From Actinomycetota bacterium (GTDB taxonomy: Bacteria > Actinomycetota > Acidimicrobiia > Acidimicrobiales > Ilumatobacteraceae), in NCBI GenBank assembly GCA_026393655.1, contig JAPKZT010000262.1, positions 1-12,483 on the forward strand: a DNA stretch of 12,483 nt, read 5' to 3'. Shown here one piece after another: positions 7,379 through 12,483 of this stretch (position 1 is its first letter; each line of letters begins with the position of its first letter). A program made the translations under genes and the position numbers. A model generated the notes under the pieces. The model had not been told where the DNA came from. It saw only the letters and a program-made list of their open reading frames with translations, and did not search any database.

Positions 7379-8547
7379 TGAATACAGCAACAGCAGCATC
7401 GCCAGCCCACAATATGGCAGTCGCGTTCGCTCGCGTCTTGCGTGGTGTTGGCTTAGATGCACCGCTAGATTCTGTGATTGTTTTTGTTAGCGCCTTAGCA
7501 CAGCTTGGTCTCAAAAACCGCAACGATATTTATTGGGCAGCGCATTCAACTTTGGTGCGCAGACATGAAGACACACCGATGTTTGATCGCGCTTTTGCAG
7601 TTTTTTGGGATCAAAGTATTGCAATCAACAAATCCGATGACGAACCAGAGACTATCTCGATGACATTGTTGGTAGACGACGAAAACGAACAAGATAAAAA
7701 TAATCAAACTGCCGAGCCGCTTGATGATGAAAATACAATCACGCTTCGTTTTTCAAGTATTGAAACTTTACGAGAAAAAGATTTTGCAGAATACAACGAT
7801 GCCGAACTTCGTGAAGCAGAACAATTTATGTCGAATCTTCGCTTGGCAGGGCCACCAAAAAAATCACTAAGACTAAAAAATTCAAATCATCACGGCGCGC
7901 GTCACGATATTCGTCGCACGATGCGTGCTTCATTGCAACATGACGGCGAGCCGATTGAAAGATATTGGCGAGAGCCGAGCACTCGCTTGCGAAGACTTGT
8001 CGTGCTTCTAGATATTTCGGGATCAATGGAACCGTACGCAAGGGCATTACTTAGATTTATGCATGCCGCAGTCGTCGGTCGTCAACGCGTCGAAGCATTT
8101 ACTTTTGGCACACGATTGACACGAATTACGAAAGAACTCACTAGCCGTGACCCCGACCGCGCACTCGCACAAACTTCATCGCAAGTTTCAGACTGGAGCG
8201 GTGGCACACGACTTGGCGAATGTTTGAGAAATTTTAATGATCATTGGGGCATCGGTGGGATGGCTCGTGGGTCTATATTTGTGGTGCTCTCAGATGGTTG
8301 GGATCGTGGTGACCCAGAAGTGTTAGCCGAACAGATGCAACGACTAAACCGGGTTGCGTTTCGAATGATCTGGGTGAATCCATTAAAAGTGAGCCCTGGC
8401 TATGCGCCATTAGCCCGAGGCATGGCTGCTGCATTACCGTTCATTGATGACTTCGTTGAAGGGCACTCGCTTGATGCTCTGCAATGTTTGACTGAAGTGA
8501 TTTCAAGAAATTCGAACGAACGACAAAGGATGATGGCAAATGCGTGA
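7378..8547 (+). CDS. coxE: VWA domain-containing CoxE-like maturation protein
   Basis: The 389-residue product matches the VWA_CoxE family, partners of CoxD-type MoxR ATPases in maturing molybdenum hydroxylases. An N-terminal helical half (about 1-200) contains an acidic linker, with many D/E/N residues around 86-119. The von Willebrand A domain follows from about 205. Its metal-ion-dependent adhesion site looks complete: DISGS at 212-216, the threonine in GGTRLG (275-280), and SDGWD at 305-309. A conserved arginine-rich element RYWREPSTRLRRLVVLLD leads into the domain. The start overlaps the MoxR stop by one base, and the end overlaps the next gene by 8 bases, so all are probably co-translated. 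No signal peptide or membrane segment is seen, which fits a cytoplasmic chaperone role. Confidence 0.93.
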   Translation: MNTATAASPAHNMAVAFARVLRGVGLDAPLDSVIVFVSALAQLGLKNRNDIYWAAHSTLVRRHEDTPMFDRAFAVFWDQSIAINKSDDEPETISMTLLVDDENEQDKNNQTAEPLDDENTITLRFSSIETLREKDFAEYNDAELREAEQFMSNLRLAGPPKKSLRLKNSNHHGARHDIRRTMRASLQHDGEPIERYWREPSTRLRRLVVLLDISGSMEPYARALLRFMHAAVVGRQRVEAFTFGTRLTRITKELTSRDPDRALAQTSSQVSDWSGGTRLGECLRNFNDHWGIGGMARGSIFVVLSDGWDRGDPEVLAEQMQRLNRVAFRMIWVNPLKVSPGYAPLARGMAAALPFIDDFVEGHSLDALQCLTEVISRNSNERQRMMANA

Positions 8548-8857
8548 AATTCTCAGCGACATCGACCACTGGCGCTCGCAGAATAAACGCGTTGCTATTG
8601 CTCGAGTCGTAGATATTGAAGGCTCTGGGCCACGAGATCCTGGTGCGGCGATGGCCGTTAATCAAGATGGCGAAGTTTCTGGTTCTGTTTCGGGCGGTTG
8701 CGTTGAAGGTGCGGTTGTTGCAGAAGCACTTGAAATTTTGGCTAGTGACAGCGCCGGACGGCTCGTCAAATTCGGTTACTCAGATGATGAAGCATTCGCC
8801 GTTGGTTTAACTTGCGGCGGAGTCGTGCACCTGTTTATTCAGCCACTCAATTGGTAA
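8540..8857 (+). CDS. Stand-alone XdhC/CoxI-domain protein
   Basis: The 105-residue product consists only of the XdhC_CoxI domain. XdhC-type proteins bind the molybdenum cofactor and help its sulfuration and insertion into Mo hydroxylases. Motifs are GSGPRDPGAAMAV at 28-40, GSVSGGCVEGAV at 48-59 and GLTCGG at 89-94, the last two with conserved cysteines C54 and C92. It has no Rossmann (XdhC_C) half; the next gene supplies that. The ATG overlaps the coxE stop by 8 bases in another frame. The complete motif set and clean termination argue that it is an intact small protein and not the broken front of a longer XdhC. Confidence 0.92.
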   Translation: MREILSDIDHWRSQNKRVAIARVVDIEGSGPRDPGAAMAVNQDGEVSGSVSGGCVEGAVVAEALEILASDSAGRLVKFGYSDDEAFAVGLTCGGVVHLFIQPLNW

Positions 8858-8861
8858 TTTG

Positions 8862-9668
8862 ATGTCAACTATTTATTTGACTCTTGCAGAATTAATTCGC
8901 AATAATAAGCCGGTCGTTATGTTGACCGTCATCGACGGCCCAAATATTGGTGCAACTTTATTAGCAACTCCCAGCCTCGCAAATCTAGGCTCTCTTGGCG
9001 ACCCAGAATTAGACCGTGTTGCCGTGCGCGATGCGCTCGGCGAACTTGAGGCCGGTCGCACGAGCGTGCGCAATTACGGACCATCTGGTCAAGTCACCCC
9101 CGAAGATTTGCACGACACACCTACTGTGCGTGTGTTCGTTGAATCTTTTTCTCCCCCGCCGCAAATGATTATTTTTGGTGCGGTCGATTTCACGGCTGCA
9201 CTAGCAAAGGTCGCCAAAGTACTTGGCTACTACGTTGTGGTCTGCGATGCTCGTGAAGTTTTTGCAACGAAACGACGATTTCCGATGGCTGACGAAGTTC
9301 TCGTCACTTGGCCAACGCCTGTTCTAACTGCCCGTGGCGCAGATTTCGGACCCCGCGACGCAATCTGCATTTTGACCCACGATCCGAAGTTTGATGTGCC
9401 GGCAATACAAGGTGCGCTCGCCACTAATGTTGGCTACATCGGCGTCATGGGCAGTCGCAAGACTCATGCCAAACGTCTCGAACGATTGACCGAAGTCGGG
9501 GTAACAGCAACAGCAGATCTTGAACGCTTGATGTCTCCAATTGGTCTTGATATCGGTTCACGTACACCAGAAGAGACCGCTATTTCGATTTGCGCCGAGA
9601 TCATTGGTCGTCGTGTTGGACGCATTGTGCCATCGCTTCGTGAAAGCACTGGCCCAATCCATAGGTGA
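8862..9668 (+). CDS. XdhC family protein with C-terminal Rossmann domain
   Basis: The 268-residue product has a divergent XdhC_CoxI domain (about 8-75) and a C-terminal XdhC_C Rossmann domain. In the first, the cysteine motif of the previous protein is replaced by NLGSLGDPELDRVAVRDAL (41-59). In the second, the nucleotide-binding turn reads MIIFGAVDFTAAL (102-114), a variant of the usual GxGhxA form. It also has THDPKFD (172-178), GYIGVMGSRK (191-200) and the signature IGLDIGSRTPEETAISI (227-243). It likely cooperates with the upstream CoxI protein in preparing the cofactor for the hydroxylase. The ATG at 8862 is preferred; an in-frame TTG lies one codon upstream at 8859. Only 4 bases separate it from the upstream stop. 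Confidence 0.92.
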   Translation: MSTIYLTLAELIRNNKPVVMLTVIDGPNIGATLLATPSLANLGSLGDPELDRVAVRDALGELEAGRTSVRNYGPSGQVTPEDLHDTPTVRVFVESFSPPPQMIIFGAVDFTAALAKVAKVLGYYVVVCDAREVFATKRRFPMADEVLVTWPTPVLTARGADFGPRDAICILTHDPKFDVPAIQGALATNVGYIGVMGSRKTHAKRLERLTEVGVTATADLERLMSPIGLDIGSRTPEETAISICAEIIGRRVGRIVPSLRESTGPIHR

Positions 9669-9683
9669 CAAGCCGCATGTCAC
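9665..9683 (+). other. Small hairpin over the XdhC stop codon
   Basis: GTGACA and TGTCAC form a perfect 6-bp stem around a 7-base loop, and the stop codon TGA lies in the left arm. No run of T follows, so it does not look like an intrinsic terminator. It may simply shape the end of the maturation transcript. Confidence 0.35.
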
Positions 9684-9693
9684 ATCATCAGCA

Positions 9694-9744
9694 ACGTAAG
9701 AACCGGCTCAGAAATTGAGAGTAGAGTACGGGACACGTAAGAAC
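9694..9744 (+). repeat. Pair of 10-bp direct repeats after xdhC
   Basis: ACGTAAGAAC occurs at 9694-9703 and again at 9735-9744, 41 bases apart start to start. Both are in the non-coding stretch between the XdhC and XRE genes. The role is unknown; they could be protein-binding sites or leftovers of a duplication. Confidence 0.5.
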
Positions 9745-9750
9745 TAAATA

Positions 9751-9842
9751 TTTGAGGCTGGTCAATGTCTGTAGCGCGCCTCATCTGACAGTGTTAGCGA
9801 AAAGTTTGTGGCTGGTCAATGTTTGTAGTACGCCTCATCTGA
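9751..9842 (+). repeat. Two 38-bp imperfect direct repeats upstream of the XRE regulator
   Basis: Copies at 9751-9788 and 9805-9842 match at 34 of 38 positions, with a period of 54 bases. The shared core is TTTG, then GGCTGGTCAATGT, then a variable middle, then CGCCTCATCTGA. Copy 1 contains the inverted arms TGAGGC (9753-9758) and GCCTCA (9778-9783), but copy 2 has lost one match. They lie directly before the XRE gene, ending 46 bases from its ATG. They could be operators for that regulator or remnants of a duplicated 3' end. There is no open reading frame here. Confidence 0.75.
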
Positions 9843-9888
9843 GTAGTATGTAGCGTTTAGTGCTGAATTGGGCAACCCCCCACCCCTC

Positions 9889-10149
9889 ATGGCTATTTCT
9901 CAAAAAATTCTGAAAGCAAAAATTGCGCTTCAACAAGAAGCGGTTGCAAAGCAATTGCGTAAACTTCGCATTGACGCCGAAATGAGCCAAGACAATCTCG
10001 CCCAACTCGCTGGTATCGACCGCAAAACAATCAATCGAATTGAAAATGGCCATTTCTCGCCGACCCTTGACACGATCACCCGCGTGTGCGTCGTATTGAA
10101 GATCACACCAAGTAATTTGTTGGGTAGTGGCAAAACAACGCAAAAATAG
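9889..10149 (+). CDS. Small XRE-family helix-turn-helix transcriptional regulator
   Basis: The 86-residue product is a single Cro/C1-type DNA-binding domain with a short N-terminal helix (residues 1-18, rich in K, A and Q). The HTH runs from about 20 to 78: VAKQLRKLRIDAEMSQ, then helix 2 SQDNLAQLAG (33-42), recognition helix IDRKTINRIENG (43-54), and PTLDTITRVCVVLKI (58-72) in helices 4-5. There is no ligand-binding or protease domain. The ATG at 9889 is preferred over the in-frame TTG at 9868, because residues before it (GNPPPL) look untranslated. Neither has a Shine-Dalgarno; the sequence before the ATG is C-rich. It lies 21 bases before the mocA-like gene and could regulate it or the upstream cluster, with the repeats at 9751-9842 as candidate operators. 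That link is inference. Confidence 0.9.
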   Translation: MAISQKILKAKIALQQEAVAKQLRKLRIDAEMSQDNLAQLAGIDRKTINRIENGHFSPTLDTITRVCVVLKITPSNLLGSGKTTQK

Positions 10150-10170
10150 TAGCTACTCGCGAGAGTTTTC

Positions 10171-10782
10171 TTGAAATCTAGTTCTTCTACAGTCGCAATT
10201 TTGCTGGCGGCAGGTGGAGGAACTCGCTTCAGTGGAAGCGAACATAAACTCACTGCACTTATCTCTAAGCGCTCTGTTTGCTCGTGGTCACTTCAACACT
10301 TACTAGAAGCAAAATTTGAAAATGTAGTTGTTGTAACCGGAGCAGTCAAATTGTTTTCGGCTCTCGAAATTGAAGATGTCAACAGTAGCGACACTGTACA
10401 AATTGTTAATAATCCACTCTGGCAATCAGGTCTTGCAAGTTCTTTGCAATGTGGCATCAATGTAGCCCGAGAACTTGGCGCACAAGCAGTTGTAGTTGGT
10501 CTTGCCGATCAACCTGCTGTTCGTTCGACAGCATGGCGACAAGTTGCAGCATCTAATTCTCCACTTGCAGTTGCAACTTACGATGGTGTGCGCGGCAATC
10601 CAGTGCGTCTGCATGCAGAACTTTGGCAATTATTGCCCGAGACTGGTGATGACGGCGCACGCATGCTGTTTAAATCGCACCGAGATTTAATCGAAGAGAT
10701 CCCCTGTCTTGGCTCTGCTCAAGATGTTGACACAATTTCTGACCTTGAACACCTTCGTGAAATCTTTGAAAACAATTCGTGA
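10171..10782 (+). CDS. mocA: MocA-like nucleotidyltransferase (molybdenum cofactor cytidylyltransferase)
   Basis: The 203-residue product has the MobA-like NTP-transferase fold. MocA-type members add CMP to molybdopterin, making the cytosine dinucleotide cofactor used by CoxL-family enzymes. The nucleotide-binding loop is LLAAGGGTRFSGSEHKL at 11-27. Further motifs are NPLWQSGLASSL (81-92), LADQP (111-115, in place of the usual GDQP), RGNPV (141-145), GDDGAR (159-164) and DVDTISDL (185-192). This set is nearer MocA than MobA, and the Mo-hydroxylase genes nearby support it. The start appears to be TTG at 10171, with GAGAG 5 bases before it and no ATG nearby. It lies 21 bases after the XRE gene and 16 bases before the DUF501 gene, so it bridges the maturation genes and the housekeeping group. 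Confidence 0.85.
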   Translation: MKSSSSTVAILLAAGGGTRFSGSEHKLTALISKRSVCSWSLQHLLEAKFENVVVVTGAVKLFSALEIEDVNSSDTVQIVNNPLWQSGLASSLQCGINVARELGAQAVVVGLADQPAVRSTAWRQVAASNSPLAVATYDGVRGNPVRLHAELWQLLPETGDDGARMLFKSHRDLIEEIPCLGSAQDVDTISDLEHLREIFENNS

Positions 10783-10798
10783 CAAGTAGTAACTAGCA

Positions 10799-11248
10799 AT
10801 GATCAAAGCAACTGCTCAAGACATCGCCCGAGTCACAGAACTACTCGGACGCCGACCACAAGGCGACTTTGAAGTTGTCGTAAGAGACAACACTGGCGAC
10901 CCGGTAGTTGTAAAAAACGAACCACTACTTTTTGATGGCACACCGATGCCAACAAGGTTTTGGCTCGTCGGTTCGCAACCGCATCTGCTCGTGAGTCGTT
11001 TAGAGTCTGCGGGTTGCATTGATCTTGCCGAAAGTGAAGTTGATCCACAAGAACTTGCACAGACGCACATGATGTATGCGATTGAGCGCGACAGTCAAAT
11101 ACCAGCAGACCACATCGGCCCGCGACCACACGGTGGGGTTGCCGGCACACGCACCGGCGTAAAGTGTCTGCACGCCCACTACGCGCATTGGCTTGCTGGT
11201 GGCAAAGATGTCGTCGGGGCTTGGGTCGCTAAACGGCTAGCTATTTAG
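10799..11248 (+). CDS. DUF501 domain-containing protein
   Basis: The 149-residue product belongs to DUF501, a family of unknown function that in many Actinobacteria sits between ftsB/divIC and a ppx gene after eno. Recognisable segments are LGRRPQGDFEVVVRD (16-30), the block around DGTPMPTRFWLVGSQPHLLV (46-65), a conserved RLESAG (67-72) and VKCLHAHYAHWLAGG near the C-terminus. The usual RCPxG element near residue 30 here reads RDNTG, so that cysteine is absent. The start ATG has no strong ribosome-binding site. The downstream neighbour is Ppx/GppA as usual, but eno and ftsB are not upstream; the mocA-like gene is. Confidence 0.9.
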   Translation: MIKATAQDIARVTELLGRRPQGDFEVVVRDNTGDPVVVKNEPLLFDGTPMPTRFWLVGSQPHLLVSRLESAGCIDLAESEVDPQELAQTHMMYAIERDSQIPADHIGPRPHGGVAGTRTGVKCLHAHYAHWLAGGKDVVGAWVAKRLAI

Positions 11249-11278
11249 CTAGACGAATAGCTAGACGAATAACTAGCT
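11237..11278 (+). repeat. CTAG-rich tandem and inverted repeats between DUF501 and ppx
   Basis: TAGCTAGACGAA occurs twice in tandem (11246-11257, 11258-11269), and a diverged partial copy TAACTAGCT follows (11270-11278). At the left end CTAGCTA-TT-TAGCTAG (11237-11252) is a near-perfect inverted repeat across the DUF501 stop codon. Four CTAG tetramers fall within about 40 bases. It may be a regulatory site or a small expanded repeat; no terminator T-run follows. Confidence 0.7.
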
Positions 11279-11300
11279 CTCATATTAGGGTTCGTTATCA

Positions 11301-12224
11301 ATGGATTCGATTTTCGCAGCGATTGATATAGGCAGTAACTCAACAAATTTATTAATCGCCGACAGATCTGGCAAAACTCTTGAACGAATCGTGCGTTCAA
11401 CCCGACTAGGTGCCGGCTTAACAAAAACTGGCTCACTCAGTGATGAGGCAATTGAACGAACCGTATCTTGCATCAACGAATATGCGCTGTTGATGAAAAC
11501 TCGCAAAGTTACAGAAACACGAGTCGTCGCTACGGCGGCCTGCAGATCAGCCAACAATACAAAAGAGTTTTTTGAAAAAGTAAGAGCATCTAGTGGTTTA
11601 GAGCCCGAGATAATTTCGGGCGAACAAGAAGGTGCGCTTGCTTATCGTGGTGCAACAATTTCATTCGGGCAGTCAACAAACGAAAAAACTCTGGTATTAG
11701 ATATTGGTGGCGCGTCGACCGAATTAATGATCGGCGCAGAATCACTTTTGACCGCAGTCAGCATTCCGTTTGGTGCAGTCACTCTCAGCGAAAGCGAACT
11801 GCATCGCGATCCGCCTCGCCCTGAAGAACTAACCAATGCTATTTCGCTCGTATCCGACGCTGTTGATGACGCAGTCCATATGAATCCTGAATTGGCTAGT
11901 GCTGATCAAATAATTGGCGTCGCAGGAACGATCGTCACGGTTGCCGCTGTTGAACTCGGGCTCAAACAATTCGATCCTGAAAAATTACACGCGATGCGAT
12001 TAACTCGTGAAGCAGCCGAAGATGTTTTTCGAACTTTGGCTACAGAACCTTTAGTTGACAGGGTTTTCAACCCTGGGTTACCTCGCGACCGAGCCGACAT
12101 CATCGTGGGTGGATGTTGTTTACTAGTAGCAGTGATGCGAAGACTGCAAATACCAGAATTGATTGTCAGTCAGCACAATTTGCTGGACGGCATTGTTGAC
12201 GAGCTGCGAAATAGGTCAGCATGA
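11301..12224 (+). CDS. Ppx/GppA family exopolyphosphatase / pppGpp phosphohydrolase-like protein
   Basis: The 307-residue product is a single actin-like ASKHA-fold phosphatase domain, of the short form common in Actinobacteria (no HD domain). Family members hydrolyse polyphosphate or the gamma phosphate of pppGpp; which applies here is not visible. Motifs are AIDIGSNSTNLLIAD (7-21), RLGAGL (35-40), the TAACRSANN block (78-86), the catalytic-glutamate region ISGEQEGALAYRGA (105-118), the second phosphate loop VLDIGGASTELMIG (132-145), and GVAGTIVTVAA (206-216). AGGG at 11287-11290, 10 bases before the ATG, is a plausible ribosome-binding site. Its stop overlaps the next gene by 4 bases (ATGA). 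Confidence 0.93.
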   Translation: MDSIFAAIDIGSNSTNLLIADRSGKTLERIVRSTRLGAGLTKTGSLSDEAIERTVSCINEYALLMKTRKVTETRVVATAACRSANNTKEFFEKVRASSGLEPEIISGEQEGALAYRGATISFGQSTNEKTLVLDIGGASTELMIGAESLLTAVSIPFGAVTLSESELHRDPPRPEELTNAISLVSDAVDDAVHMNPELASADQIIGVAGTIVTVAAVELGLKQFDPEKLHAMRLTREAAEDVFRTLATEPLVDRVFNPGLPRDRADIIVGGCCLLVAVMRRLQIPELIVSQHNLLDGIVDELRNRSA

Positions 12225-12483
12225 GTGGCGCTTCACGAAACACGGTTGGCTCGGCCAGCCCAATATTCAGTAGCAAGCATCCTGCTGGGTCTCAAATCGC
12301 AACTTTGCGCCTTCAAGGTAGTCGAATAATGATGCGGCCACTTGTGCCAAGCGATCATGCAGCCTGGAGTGAAGTGCGTTTAAGAAATGGAGAGTGGCTA
12401 TCGATCTGGGAGCCAAAGCGGTCAGATTACATTGCTGACCCTGCCACTGATTACCAAGCATTTGAGCGCCGCTGTGTCGCTCG
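12221..12483 (+). CDS. RimJ-type GNAT N-acetyltransferase (3' end cut by window)
   Basis: An open frame begins at the ATG overlapping the ppx stop and runs to the window edge without a stop (87 codons). After a serine-rich lead of about 30 residues it reads LRLQGSRIMMRPLVPSDHAAW, then SEVRLRNGEWLSIWEPKRSD. This resembles the start of RimJ/RimL-type GNAT acetyltransferases, with beta-1, then W..vR..N..WL..WEP. These transfer acetyl from acetyl-CoA to N-terminal or other amino groups. The acetyl-CoA-binding motif would lie beyond the edge, so the substrate is unknown. The N-terminal lead may be longer than usual; an in-frame ATG at 12329 would give a shorter form. Confidence 0.8.
   Translation, partial: MSGASRNTVGSASPIFSSKHPAGSQIATLRLQGSRIMMRPLVPSDHAAWSEVRLRNGEWLSIWEPKRSDYIADPATDYQAFERRCVA

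Noticed and set aside
8540..9668. The two XdhC genes as one frameshifted gene
   Set aside because: Each has complete motifs and its own start and stop, and the second begins with its own CoxI-like domain, so joining them would duplicate that domain.
9665..9683. Hairpin after xdhC as an intrinsic terminator
   Set aside because: The stem is only 6 bp and no T-run follows, so it is listed as a hairpin only.
9751..9842. CRISPR array
   Set aside because: Only two copies that differ at four positions, a single 16-base interval, and no cas genes.

Overview
The window looks like chromosomal DNA from an actinobacterium of moderate GC content (roughly half G+C by eye). The best lineage clue is the pair DUF501 protein then Ppx/GppA phosphatase (10799-12224), a pairing typical of Actinobacteria. 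Gene style and base composition suggest an Acidimicrobiia-type lineage, but this is inference. The genes are tightly packed, often with 1-8 bp overlaps, and no gene-free stretch exceeds about 220 bases.

Region 1 (1-3872, + strand) holds the end of a molybdenum hydroxylase operon. It contains a large molybdopterin subunit of the form II CoxL type, cut by the left edge, then the FAD-binding CoxM-type subunit. A PAP2/Aur1-like membrane phosphatase follows; its real start probably lies upstream of the first ordinary start codon. Region 2 (3876-4918, - strand) is a two-gene unit on the opposite strand: an SDR-fold protein with an altered catalytic tetrad, overlapping by one base a small Dabb (A/B barrel) protein.

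Region 3 (4988-9668, + strand) starts with a DAO-family FAD oxidoreductase. It is followed by a chain of Mo-hydroxylase maturation genes: MoxR AAA+ ATPase (CoxD-like), VWA protein (CoxE), a stand-alone XdhC/CoxI domain and an XdhC protein with a Rossmann domain. Region 4 (9669-10782) has a repeat-bearing intergenic region, a small XRE regulator and a MocA-like nucleotidyltransferase. The last would make the cytosine dinucleotide form of the molybdenum cofactor that CoxL-family enzymes use. Region 5 (10799-12483) returns to the widespread actinobacterial set: DUF501, Ppx/GppA, and the beginning of a RimJ-type acetyltransferase cut by the right edge.

Taken together, most of the window encodes a CoxLM-type enzyme plus the proteins that build and insert its cofactor. 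The physiological substrate cannot be read from the sequence: the active-site loop is AYRGAGR (form II), so CO oxidation should not be assumed. No mobile element, CRISPR array, tRNA or rRNA was seen, and no clearly new system is evident. The more unusual points are the missing start codon of the PAP2 gene, an 11-bp tandem duplication across the MoxR start codon, paired repeats upstream of the XRE gene, and a CTAG-rich tandem repeat before ppx.
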